In this document: one piece after another, positions 17,289 to 26,047 of the stretch
Numbering within the stretch: the first letter of the stretch is position 1
How the letters are laid out: every line of letters begins with the position of its first letter
Origin: Elusimicrobiota bacterium
Lineage (GTDB): Bacteria; Elusimicrobiota; Elusimicrobia; O2-12-FULL-59-9
Direction of reading: 5' to 3'
Assembly: GCA_016206405.1 (NCBI GenBank)
Contig: JACQRQ010000102.1
Span: 1 to 34,270, forward strand
DNA: 34,270 bases
The notes under the pieces: generated by a model
The model's database searches: none
Seen by the model: the letters and a program-made list of their open reading frames with translations, nothing else
What the model was told of the DNA's origin: nothing
Position numbers and translations under genes: made by a program

Positions 17289-17647
17289 CCCCCGCGCTTC
17301 GCCGCATCCTGGATTTCCTGGCCGGCCTTTTCTCGGAAGAGGAAGATCCCAATGAGCCGTGTTTCGACCCGGTCCACCTCGGCGCGACCATCATAGCGGT
17401 CCTGTGCGCTCAGGGAGCGCTGTTTTGGCTTCTGTGGACTCTGCTTGTGTATGAAGGGGGTCTCTTCGCCAAAATTCCGGCGATTTTTTCGGTCGTTTTC
17501 ACTTCCAAGACTTTGGCCGACTACGGCTACGAGGGGACCTACGCCATGGGGGTGTTTGAGGGTTGGTTCGCCAACCTGGCGGCCCTGCTGCTTTGCGCGG
17601 CGGCGACGATGCTCTTATGGAATCTTTTTCAGCGGAAAAAAAATTAG
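17285..17647 (+). CDS. Small two-TM membrane protein (~120 aa), unknown function
   Basis: ATGA overlap with the dapB stop; hydrophobic segments IIAVLCAQGALFWLLWTLLV and LAALLLCAAATMLLWNLF. Confidence 0.7.
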   Translation: MTPALRRILDFLAGLFSEEEDPNEPCFDPVHLGATIIAVLCAQGALFWLLWTLLVYEGGLFAKIPAIFSVVFTSKTLADYGYEGTYAMGVFEGWFANLAALLLCAAATMLLWNLFQRKKN

Positions 17648-18804
17648 GGACCAGCTCCCAATTGGAAAAGCTTCCACCCTACTTGTTCGTCGACATCGAC
17701 CGCAAGAAAAGGGCCGCCATTGACAAAGGCCTCGACGTCATCAACCTGGGAATAGGCGATCCGGATCTGCCGACGCCGGATTTTATCGTCGAGAAAGCGG
17801 CGGCCGCGCTGCGAAATCCGGCCCACCACCGCTATCCTTCCGGCAAGGGCGGCATCAAGCTCCGAGAGGCGATCGCGCGCTGGATGCGGGAGCGCTACGC
17901 CGTCGCCCTAGACCCCGAAACGGAAATCCTGGCGCTCATCGGCTCCAAGGAAGGGATAGGGCACCTTCCTCGCGCGCTGTGCGGCCCCGGAGATTTCGTC
18001 CTGACGCCGGACCCGGGTTATCCGCCTTACCGGTCGGGAACCATCCTGGCGGGGGCGGAACCCTTCCCGGTGCGCCTGGCGGAGTCCCGCGGCTTTCTGC
18101 CCGATTTGGAGGCGATACCGCCTGAGATCCTCCTCAAGAGCCGCCTTTTGTTCCTCAACTACCCCAATAACCCCACCGGCGCGGGAGCGCCGCCGGGTTT
18201 TTTCGAGAAAGTCGTCCGTTGGGCCGGGCGCCGCGGGATATGGACCGCCCATGACGCCGCCTATGCGGAGATGCGCATGGACGGGCTGCCGCCGGCGAGC
18301 TTCCTGCAGGCCGCGGGGAGCAAAGACGTCGGCCTTGAGTTTCACTCGCTTTCAAAATCTTTCAACATGACCGGATGGCGCGTCGGCTGGGCGTGCGGAA
18401 ACGCCCGCGCGCTCAAAGCCCTGGCCCAGGTCAAAGACAACTTCGATTCCGGTGTTTTTGGGGCCGTCCAGGAAGCGGCCATAGAAGCCCTGGGCGGAGG
18501 ATTGGAGGCCGTCAGGCAAAACATGGCCGTTTATAAAAAACGCCGCGAGAATTTCGCCCAAGGGCTTGAGACCTGCGGCTGGAAAGTCTTCGCGGGCGCG
18601 GGCACGTTTTATCTGTGGTGCCAAACGCCGCCTCGCTGCAATTCGATGCAGTGCGTGGAAAAGTTGCTCGACGACGCTCAAATCGTGGCCGTTCCCGGAT
18701 CGGGATTCGGCCGGTTCGGCGAGGGTTATGTCCGTTTCACGGTCACCGAAAAAGAAGACCGGCTCAAGACGGCTCTGTTGCGCATCGCGCAAATCAAATG
18801 GTAG
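17617..18804 (+). CDS. dapL: LL-diaminopimelate aminotransferase-like class I/II aminotransferase
   Basis: VINLGIGDPDLPTPDFIVE, HRYPSGKGGIKLREAIARWM, NYPNNPTGA, HSLSKSFNMTGWRVGWACG; next to dapB; ATG inside the preceding ORF. Confidence 0.85.
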   Translation: MESFSAEKKLGTSSQLEKLPPYLFVDIDRKKRAAIDKGLDVINLGIGDPDLPTPDFIVEKAAAALRNPAHHRYPSGKGGIKLREAIARWMRERYAVALDPETEILALIGSKEGIGHLPRALCGPGDFVLTPDPGYPPYRSGTILAGAEPFPVRLAESRGFLPDLEAIPPEILLKSRLLFLNYPNNPTGAGAPPGFFEKVVRWAGRRGIWTAHDAAYAEMRMDGLPPASFLQAAGSKDVGLEFHSLSKSFNMTGWRVGWACGNARALKALAQVKDNFDSGVFGAVQEAAIEALGGGLEAVRQNMAVYKKRRENFAQGLETCGWKVFAGAGTFYLWCQTPPRCNSMQCVEKLLDDAQIVAVPGSGFGRFGEGYVRFTVTEKEDRLKTALLRIAQIKW

Positions 18805-18831
18805 TGTAAATTTAAAGGGCCCAAACGACCC

Positions 18832-19650
18832 ATGGAAAAAATTACCGTCTCAAAACTGCTGCAAATGAAGCACAAGGGCGAAAAAATAGCCATGCTCACC
18901 GCCTATGACTGCCGCACCGCCCGTTTGCTCGAAGAGGCGGAGGTCGAGATCATCTTGGTCGCCGATTCCCTGGGCGCCTCGGTTTTGGGATATGAGAATT
19001 CCGTTCGCGTCACGGTGCAGGACATTCTTCACCACGCCCAGGCCGTCGCGCGCGGAGCTTCCAAAGCCCTGGCGGTCGCGGACATGCCGTTTCTAAGCTG
19101 CGAGATAGACCGGAAAACCGCCGTCAGAAACGCGGGCCTCCTGATCAAAGAGGGCGGCGCCCAGGCCGTCAAAGTGGAGGGAGGGCTTGCCGCGGCGTCC
19201 GTCATCAAAGAGTTGGTCAAAGCCGGCATCCCCGTGATGGGTCACGTGGGGCTGACCCCGGGAGCCCTGCGCCGCTTCGGCGCTTACAAGCTCCAAGGCG
19301 CCACGGAGGAGGAAGCCGGCAAAATCCTGACCGAGGCAAAAATCCTGGAAGGCTCCGGCGTTTTCGCGGTGATCTTGGAATGCATCCCGTCGGATCTGGC
19401 GAGAGAAATCACCCGGAAAATTTCCGTTCCGACCATCGGAATCGGCGCCGGTCCCCATTGCGACGGGCAGTCCCTTGATATTGACGACCTCTTGGGCCTG
19501 GGCGATGAGCCCAAGCCGAAATTCGTCAAACAATACGCGAACCTGCGTCCGCAAATGGCCGCGGCCGTCAAGGCGTTTCGCCATGACGTGCGGGAAGGTC
19601 TTTTTCCGGCGCCCGAGCAAGAATACAACGTGAAAAAGGCGGCCGCGTGA
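18832..19650 (+). CDS. panB: 3-methyl-2-oxobutanoate hydroxymethyltransferase
   Basis: KIAMLTAYDCRTARLLEEAEVEIILVADSLG, AVKVEGG, VMGHVGLTPGALRRFGAYKLQG, TIGIGAGPHCDGQ. Confidence 0.97.
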   Translation: MEKITVSKLLQMKHKGEKIAMLTAYDCRTARLLEEAEVEIILVADSLGASVLGYENSVRVTVQDILHHAQAVARGASKALAVADMPFLSCEIDRKTAVRNAGLLIKEGGAQAVKVEGGLAAASVIKELVKAGIPVMGHVGLTPGALRRFGAYKLQGATEEEAGKILTEAKILEGSGVFAVILECIPSDLAREITRKISVPTIGIGAGPHCDGQSLDIDDLLGLGDEPKPKFVKQYANLRPQMAAAVKAFRHDVREGLFPAPEQEYNVKKAAA

Positions 19651-20531
19651 CCCTGACGGCGACGCTTTTTCTCTTCGTCCTGATTTTGGCCCTGATCCTC
19701 CTGGCCGGGGGATACTACGGCTCGCAGATGATTCTGCATTCTCCCGACCGCGATCCCATTGAATTCTGGCCCGACCAGTTCCAACTGACCTACGAGTCGG
19801 TCGTCTTTCGGACCTCGGACGGAGTGCAATTGAAGGGTTGGTTCATTCCTTCCTCCAACGGCGGCTCCAAGACCATCCTGCTATGCCACGGTTGGGGCGC
19901 CAACAAAGGCAAGCTTCTGGCCTCCACCGAATTTCTCAACCGGAAGGGCGATTTCAATCTTTTTTACTTTGATTTCCGGACCCACGGCCAGAGCGGCGGC
20001 AGCCGCGCCAGCTTGGGGCTGCTGGAGGCGAGGGATTTCGACGCCGCGACGCAATTTCTGAAGGACCACAAACCCGAGTTCGCTTCCCGGCTGGGGACGT
20101 ACGGCCTGTCTCTGGGAGGCGCTGTGGCGCTTCTGGGCGCCGCCCGGCATCCTGAATACAAGGCGGTCTGCGTGGAAAGCACGTTCTGTTCCTACAACCA
20201 AGTGGTGCTGCGCTACGCCTCGCTGTTTTTCCATTGCCCCCGTCCGCTCGGGTTGGCCTCTCTGGCCTTCATGCGGCTGCGGTTGGGCGAAGATCCGGAG
20301 CCTTACAGCGCCATTTACCACGCGCGCAAGCTCGCGCCGCGCCCCATTCTCATCATCCATGGCGACAACGATCCGCGCATGCCCCTCCAGGAAGCGCGCG
20401 CTCTGTACGCCGAGTGCGGAGAGCCCAAAGAGCTATGGATTGTTTCCGGCGCCGACCACGGCAAATGCCGGGAGGCGTCGCCGGAAGAGTACGAGCGCCG
20501 CTTGCTGGCGTTTTTCGAAAAAAATATTTAA
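19647..20531 (+). CDS. Membrane-anchored alpha/beta hydrolase
   Basis: N-terminal TM, LLCHGWGANKG, GTYGLSLGGAVAL nucleophile elbow, ILIIHGDNDPRMP, GADHGKC; GTGA overlap with panB stop. Confidence 0.9.
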   Translation: MTLTATLFLFVLILALILLAGGYYGSQMILHSPDRDPIEFWPDQFQLTYESVVFRTSDGVQLKGWFIPSSNGGSKTILLCHGWGANKGKLLASTEFLNRKGDFNLFYFDFRTHGQSGGSRASLGLLEARDFDAATQFLKDHKPEFASRLGTYGLSLGGAVALLGAARHPEYKAVCVESTFCSYNQVVLRYASLFFHCPRPLGLASLAFMRLRLGEDPEPYSAIYHARKLAPRPILIIHGDNDPRMPLQEARALYAECGEPKELWIVSGADHGKCREASPEEYERRLLAFFEKNI

Positions 20532-20535
20532 GGGC

Positions 20536-21675
20536 CTAAGCCCGAATTTGACGGGCGGCCTGCGCGGCGGCTTGAGCCAACCACCGTTTGGCGTGCCGGG
20601 TCGCCTCGCCGGGGCCTCCGGCCAAATCCGACAAGGAAAGGGCGATCTCAATCCCTTCGCGCCTAAGCCGGGAACGCGCCGCGGGATCGATGCCGCCGCA
20701 AATCAAGATGACCGGTTTTTTCAACCTCTTGGCCATCCGGGCCAAGAATACCGGGCCCTTCCCAAAGAAGCTTTGCAGGTCCAAACGGCCTTCGCCGGAG
20801 ACGACGACGTCGGCCCGCCGGATGCGCCGTTCCGCCCGCAGCATTCTTAGAACCAGCTCCGCTCCCGGCCGAAGCTCGGCCCCCAGAAAACCGGCCAGTC
20901 CCGCGCCAAGGCCGCCCGCGGCGCCCGCTCCGGCAACGCCGGCGACCCGCACGCCCAGGTCGCGGGCGATGACGGCCGCGTAGTTGGATAAAGATTTTTC
21001 CAGGCGGGAGACCATCGCCGGCGTGGCCCCTTTCTGCGGGCCGTAAACCGCGGCGGAGCCCTTCGGCCCCAACAGCGGATTTTCCACGTCCGTGACGCCG
21101 AGCAATTTCGCCCTCTTTAAGCCGGAATGCAGCCCCGCCGCGTCGATCCTGAAGAGGCGAAGCAGCGGCGAGGCCCCCAAGGGCAAGTCTTTGCCGTTTC
21201 TGTCCAGGAGCCGGGCGCCCAGAGCTTGAGCCATGCCCGCGCCGCCGTCGTTGGAGGCGCTGCCTCCCAGCCCCACCAGAATGAGCCGCGCCCCGCTTGA
21301 AATCGCCGCCGCGATGAGTTCTCCGGTGCCGTAAGAGGTCGCTATCATCGGATCGCGGCTGCGCTCCGGCACCAATTTCAGCCCCGAGGCCAGCGCCATT
21401 TCGACCACGGCGGTCCTGCCGTCTCCGAGAATCGCGAAGGAGGATCGAATCTTCCTCCCCATCGGCCCCGTGACCGTCTTTGCGATCGCGCGCCCCCCGC
21501 AGCCTTGGAGCAGGACTTCCATGAGCCCGTCGCCGCCGTCGGCGATGGGCAAACGCTCAAGACGGCCGCGCGGAAACTCGCGCTTAAATCCCCGGGCCAA
21601 AGCCTCGGCCGCCTCGCCCGCGCTCAGGCAGGACTTGAAGGCGTTGGGAGCGATCAAGATTCGCGGGAACTTCAT
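20536..21675 (-). CDS. Glycerate 2-kinase (GarK/GlxK family)
   Basis: ILIAPNAFKSCLSAGEAAEALARGF, LPIADGGDGLMEVL, GLGGSASNDGGAGMAQALGARLLD, SGEGRLDLQSFFGKGP. Confidence 0.93.
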   Translation of the reverse strand: MKFPRILIAPNAFKSCLSAGEAAEALARGFKREFPRGRLERLPIADGGDGLMEVLLQGCGGRAIAKTVTGPMGRKIRSSFAILGDGRTAVVEMALASGLKLVPERSRDPMIATSYGTGELIAAAISSGARLILVGLGGSASNDGGAGMAQALGARLLDRNGKDLPLGASPLLRLFRIDAAGLHSGLKRAKLLGVTDVENPLLGPKGSAAVYGPQKGATPAMVSRLEKSLSNYAAVIARDLGVRVAGVAGAGAAGGLGAGLAGFLGAELRPGAELVLRMLRAERRIRRADVVVSGEGRLDLQSFFGKGPVFLARMAKRLKKPVILICGGIDPAARSRLRREGIEIALSLSDLAGGPGEATRHAKRWLAQAAAQAARQIRA

Positions 21676-23630
21676 CGCGCAGCCTCGCCCGTACTGCCGC
21701 TCAACATATCCCGCGTTCTGCGGAGATTATTGGAGGCCGCCTCAAACGCCGGCTCGCGCCGGGCGGCTTCCTCAAGGGGCGCCAGCGCTTGGCCGGGCCG
21801 CCCCAAGAGCATGGCCGTGGTGCCCAAGTAGAAAGGCAGACGGATCAAAGGGGCGCGTTCTTGCTGCAGCCGCGACAGCTCCTCCAGGGCCTGCGCTAGA
21901 TTGCCTTGGTCGATGACGGCCATAATCCCGCGCAAACGCTCATAAGCCAAGCGAAATCCCGGGGGTTCGCGCAAAGCGAATATTCTTTGGGCCTCCTCAG
22001 AGTCCGAAAACATCAATTGAAAACGGCCGCTATTTTGCGCCTGCTCCTGCAGCCGCTCGATGTCCCGTCGCCGCTCCTCGCGCCGGACCGAAGCCACGTT
22101 GATCGGCTGGTGATAATCGTCGAACCACAGATACCCAACCCCTTGCGCCAAGAGCCCGAAGTACCAGGCGTCCGGGTCGTCGAAAGAGCTGTAGCGCAAA
22201 GCCTTGCGCCCGCTGTAAAGATAAATGAAGTCCTTATAAGCGCCCATAAAAATCGCATCGCCGGGCGTTTGCTCGCGAACCCAGGCCAGAGTCCTTTCAG
22301 GCGGCGCATTCTCGTTTAAACGCCGGCGGCGCGCCGCCCGGACGACGCCCGCGTCCGCGATTAAAAACCAGCCGAACAGAGCGGCGGCGGCTCCGGCAAG
22401 GAGATATTTCGACCGCGGCATTCGACCCGCGATGGAGCGGGCTCCTTGCAGGCAGAAAACAAACAAGAAAGGAAGAATGGGAACCACGTAGCGCACATCC
22501 CGGTTGACCCAAAAAAGATGCAGGCATAAGTACAGCGCGACATATAAGCGCAGAAGCTTTCCCACCGGGTCTTTCCAGCCCTGCCGCTCCAAAAAACCAA
22601 CAAAAACGGGGACGGCCGCAAGCGTCGTCAGGAGAAGGACGCGGAAATCCGCCGGCGGCTCCCCCGGCCAGCCCCAGAAACCTTCGACAAAAAGGAGGGA
22701 AGGATAGTGGCTTAGTTGATCCCAGAATAAACGCCCTACCGTAGAGACCGCGCCGAGCCCCTCCCCCGAAACAGGAGGAAGTTCCAAGAAATATCCCGCC
22801 GGATTATTCGCCGTCCACCAATTGCGCAGGAAAGGCAAAAGCCACAGGGGAAAAGCTCCGGCCGCGAACGCCGCCGCCCGCCGCACGCGGCCTGCGGCGG
22901 CCCCCTCCGCAGCCCCAGGCACAGTGCCCTGGGACCCAGAAGCCCCAGTGGGGCGTGGGGAGCTGCGGGGACCCGGTGGCGTCGGAGACGCGCCGGCCTG
23001 CCCCTGCGCCGGGACGAACAACAAATACGCGCTCACCGCCGCTATCCACACGGCGCCTTGGGGGCGAATCCAAGCCGAAAAGGCGCAAAGCAGCCCGAGC
23101 GTAAACGCCGGCCGCATTTTTTCAGGGCGCGATTCGGGCGACCAACTTTGAAACTTTTTCAAAATGAGGAGGCTGAAAAGCAGAAAGGCGGGCTCAGACA
23201 TAACCGACCCGGATTGTTCGGCGGTCGAAGGATGAAACGCCCATAAGCCCGTCAATAGCGTCCTCTGCCCGGCGCTGAAAAATTCGCCGAATAGATTCCA
23301 TAACAGCAGCAGGCTGGCCAGCAGAAAAAGGAGCGAAGCGGCCTTGGCGGCCTGCATGGAGCCCGCCGCCGCCGCCGGCAGCAGAAGCAGCGGATAGCCG
23401 GGAAGCTGATGGGTCAAGGGGATTTCGCGGGGATGAGCCAAATCCACGTAGGCGCCGGAGCAAAGGCTTCGCGCAGCCAGCCAATGTCTGGCGTCATCGT
23501 TGAAGCGGCCCACGTAATAGTGATCGAGCGATAAAAAGTAAAGCAAGCCGGCGGCGCAGAAAAGAATCGGCAGGGGGGAGTGGCGGCTGGCCCGAAAAAC
23601 GCAGTTGCGGCTTTTCTCTTGTCCAAACAT
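21672..23630 (-). CDS. GT39/ArnT-like membrane glycosyltransferase with C-terminal helical repeats, containing an in-frame insertion
   Basis: DHYYVGRFNDDARHWLAARSL (GT39/83-like first loop), many TM segments, C-terminal TPR-like region; internal ATG at 23630 chosen (the ORF is open to 23786). Confidence 0.75.
   Translation of the reverse strand: MFGQEKSRNCVFRASRHSPLPILFCAAGLLYFLSLDHYYVGRFNDDARHWLAARSLCSGAYVDLAHPREIPLTHQLPGYPLLLLPAAAAGSMQAAKAASLLFLLASLLLLWNLFGEFFSAGQRTLLTGLWAFHPSTAEQSGSVMSEPAFLLFSLLILKKFQSWSPESRPEKMRPAFTLGLLCAFSAWIRPQGAVWIAAVSAYLLFVPAQGQAGASPTPPGPRSSPRPTGASGSQGTVPGAAEGAAAGRVRRAAAFAAGAFPLWLLPFLRNWWTANNPAGYFLELPPVSGEGLGAVSTVGRLFWDQLSHYPSLLFVEGFWGWPGEPPADFRVLLLTTLAAVPVFVGFLERQGWKDPVGKLLRLYVALYLCLHLFWVNRDVRYVVPILPFLFVFCLQGARSIAGRMPRSKYLLAGAAAALFGWFLIADAGVVRAARRRRLNENAPPERTLAWVREQTPGDAIFMGAYKDFIYLYSGRKALRYSSFDDPDAWYFGLLAQGVGYLWFDDYHQPINVASVRREERRRDIERLQEQAQNSGRFQLMFSDSEEAQRIFALREPPGFRLAYERLRGIMAVIDQGNLAQALEELSRLQQERAPLIRLPFYLGTTAMLLGRPGQALAPLEEAARREPAFEAASNNLRRTRDMLSGSTGEAAR
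22890..23020. repeat. In-frame repeat-like insertion in the GT39-like gene (boundaries approximate)
   Basis: Pro/Gly/Ala/Ser-rich segment GQAGASPTPPGPRSSPRPTGASGSQGTVPGAAEGAAAG; blocks at 22894-22913 and 22965-22981 identical to the nadC insert; hairpins CCCAGGCACAGTGCCCTGGG (22914-22933) and GCCCC-AGT-GGGGC (22942-22954). Confidence 0.65.
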
Positions 23631-23743
23631 CACAAATAATATTATGCAACCGCGTTTGCGCCTGCGGTGCCGGACAACCCCGTCTCGGCTGCGCCAAGAC
23701 GGCCCTGCGGGCGAATTCCCCAACTGGGGAATTCGGGCTAGCC
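23585..23743. repeat. Structured dispersed repeat, copy B (short form)
   Basis: Terminal inverted repeat GGCTGGCCCGAA/TTCGGGCTAGCC (1 mismatch); inner arms ACGCAGTTGC (23599-23608)/GCAACCGCGT (23646-23655); near-identical right end GGCCCTGCGGGCGAATTCCC(C)AACTGGGGAATTCGGG shared with copy A. Confidence 0.75.
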
Positions 23744-23792
23744 ATCGGCGCTGCGCGATTCTATCAAGTTTGAACCCCCCGTTCAATCATGT

Positions 23793-23798
23793 TATAAT
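23793..23798 (+). promoter_or_regulatory. Putative -10 box TATAAT for the CBM48-like gene
   Basis: TATAAT 9 nt before the TTG start. Confidence 0.4.
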
Positions 23799-23807
23799 TC
23801 ACGCAAC

Positions 23808-24242
23808 TTGAGAAAATTCGTCTTTTGGATTTTTGTCGCCTTGGCAACGGCATTTATGGTCGTTCCGTCTTTAACCGTCATTGACCACCTTGAAAAATAC
23901 CGTCAGGCGATCAAATTTTTCAAGGCCCAAGGATCGGTTATTGAGGGCCGCCGCTCCGGCGTGGCCGTCAAGCAGCCGTCGCAGGCGCATTTCGTCACCT
24001 TTTCTCTCAAGGCGCCGGAAGCGCGGAGCGTGGAGCTGGCCGGGGACTTCAATTTGTGGCAGCCGCAAAAATTCCTCCTAAAGGGCGGCAAGGCCAAGGG
24101 ACAGTGGGAGCTGACCGTGCCCCTCGCCGCCGGCCAATATCTGTACCTCTTTAAAGTGGACGGGCAATGGAAGCTGGACCCCGCCAACGCGCGGACCCGC
24201 CGTTATGGCGACACGGTTTCATCGGTTCTTTCGGTTCCATGA
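23808..24242 (+). CDS. Membrane-anchored CBM48/AMPK-beta-like carbohydrate-binding domain protein
   Basis: N-terminal TM; FSLKAPEARSVELAGDFNLWQPQKFLLKGGKAKGQWELTVPLAAGQYLYLFKVDGQWKLDPAN; TTG start. Confidence 0.85.
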   Translation: MRKFVFWIFVALATAFMVVPSLTVIDHLEKYRQAIKFFKAQGSVIEGRRSGVAVKQPSQAHFVTFSLKAPEARSVELAGDFNLWQPQKFLLKGGKAKGQWELTVPLAAGQYLYLFKVDGQWKLDPANARTRRYGDTVSSVLSVP

Positions 24243-26047
24243 GATTGATCCAGATCAAAAGCGCTTGGCTGTTGACGGCGTGCCTGTTGGCCGCGGCGTC
24301 CGCGCCGGCCGGCGCGGGGCTGTGGCCTCAAGCGTCGGTGGAAGACGAAAAGGCCGAGAGCCTGTGCCTCCTCTGGATTCCGCGCGAAGACCCTTTCGAC
24401 GCCGCCCCTCTCGCCAAGCTCCTCAAGGAAAATTCGGACTTGAGGCTGAGCGTCGCTTTGTCGGCGGAAGCGGCGGCGGAGCTCTCCACCTCGACGCTCC
24501 CGCCGGGCCGACTCGAGATCGCCATGCGCTTGAAAGGGGACCCGGTGCTGCCCATGATCTCCAATTTGCGCTCCCCGGAAATCGCTTACGGGGGAACCGC
24601 GGCGGCGACGGAGTTTTCCAGGCCGCAGGACATCATGCTGCGGCTGGCGCTGGCCCAAGACGCCTACACGAAGCTCGGGTTAAATCCCTCGGGTTTTGTC
24701 CCGGCGGCCGGCGCCCTCAGCCGCGAAACGCTCCGGCTTTTTCACCGCCTTCAAATCCGCTGGCTGGCGATCGGAGGGGCATCCTCGGAGCCGTTTCGCT
24801 CCCAAGGACTCAACCTGATCCCATTTCAAAGCTACCCGCCCGATGAAAGCCGGCCCGCGGCGGTTCAGGCCTACGTTTTCGATGAAGCCTCGGATTTGGC
24901 GCCACCGGGTTTCATGCTCGATTTTATCAGGGACCGGATAAAGTCCGGACGCGAAATACGCTGGCTCACCCTTTCGCAGCGGATCGCGGGCGAGCAATTC
25001 GCCGAACAGGCCGGGGAGTTCTCTTTGATCCCTTGGACCCGCGACTACGGAACATGGATCGGCGGCGAACGCAAGAACGGCGCCTGGGAGCTTTTGGCCA
25101 AAGCGGCCGAGGATCTGGAGGAATATCAAAACTCAGGACGGGCCACGATTAAAATCCTCGATCAAGCGGCGCAAAAGCTTTATCAAGCGGAAAGCGGCCG
25201 ATACTTCGCCGACGCCGGGAAACCGGAGAAACAAGCGACTGAAAAAGAATTCAGGCAAATCCTCGCGGACATATACGGGCTTCTGCAGAAAAGAATCCCC
25301 GCGGGCCTGGAGGACGCTTCCGAAAACGGCGAGGCGAACGCGCCCGGTCCAAGCGAAGGGGGAACGCCGGCGCCGTTTGTCGAAAGCGGAGAGACCTGGC
25401 TCAGATTCAACGATCCGGCGGGAGAGGCCTTCCGCCCCAAGGCGGCCGAAGTCTCCGTCTCAACGCAGGAGATTTCCGCCCATGCGGCCGCCGCGCCCAA
25501 CCTCTGGGATATAAAAACCTTCGAGGTTTCCTGGGATACCCGAGCCATCCATATGGCGTTCACCATGGAAACGACGTCGCCTTCGGCCCACGCCCCTTTT
25601 GGCTTTGACGATTTGCTTTTGGATGTTTATATCGATTTAAACAATCGGGCTGATTCCGGAATCGCCTCGTTGCTGCCTGGACGGCGCTTTCTTATGCTTT
25701 CCAAAGACGCGTGGGAATACGCCGTCACGATCAGCGGTTGGGGAGCGGAGGTCTTCCGCGCCGGCTTTCAAGGCGAAGCCATCCCGCTGCTGGCGCTTTC
25801 CCCGAAGTGGGACATGGCAAAGAACAGAATCAGCGTTTCCATACCCCGTTCCTTGATCCGCGGAGCTCCGCGGGGTTGGGGCTACCTGGCCGCCAGCATG
25901 GCCCTCAATTCCACCGCGACCGATCTTATTTATTTTGAGCCCTTGGATTCGGAGACGGGGCTTCCCCTTCTGGACGTTTTGTCGCCGGCCGGCCTTCCCA
26001 ATCCCATCAAAAGCTATCAGCGCCTGCCCGCGATCCGGGTGGATTAG
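24239..26047 (+). CDS. Exported GH57-like protein with C-terminal glucodextranase-C-like domain
   Basis: Signal peptide MRLIQIKSAWLLTACLLAAASAPAGA; C-terminus YIDLNNRADSGIASLLPGRRF...WEYAVTISGWGAEVF resembles glucodextranase C-terminal/DOMON-like modules; ATGA overlap with CBM48-like gene. Confidence 0.65.
   Translation: MRLIQIKSAWLLTACLLAAASAPAGAGLWPQASVEDEKAESLCLLWIPREDPFDAAPLAKLLKENSDLRLSVALSAEAAAELSTSTLPPGRLEIAMRLKGDPVLPMISNLRSPEIAYGGTAAATEFSRPQDIMLRLALAQDAYTKLGLNPSGFVPAAGALSRETLRLFHRLQIRWLAIGGASSEPFRSQGLNLIPFQSYPPDESRPAAVQAYVFDEASDLAPPGFMLDFIRDRIKSGREIRWLTLSQRIAGEQFAEQAGEFSLIPWTRDYGTWIGGERKNGAWELLAKAAEDLEEYQNSGRATIKILDQAAQKLYQAESGRYFADAGKPEKQATEKEFRQILADIYGLLQKRIPAGLEDASENGEANAPGPSEGGTPAPFVESGETWLRFNDPAGEAFRPKAAEVSVSTQEISAHAAAAPNLWDIKTFEVSWDTRAIHMAFTMETTSPSAHAPFGFDDLLLDVYIDLNNRADSGIASLLPGRRFLMLSKDAWEYAVTISGWGAEVFRAGFQGEAIPLLALSPKWDMAKNRISVSIPRSLIRGAPRGWGYLAASMALNSTATDLIYFEPLDSETGLPLLDVLSPAGLPNPIKSYQRLPAIRVD

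Noticed and set aside
23631-23786. N-terminal extension of the 704-aa GT39-like ORF
   Set aside because: The extra 52 aa are encoded by repeat copy B and flanking DNA, lack a GT39-like sequence, and precede a better ATG at 23630.
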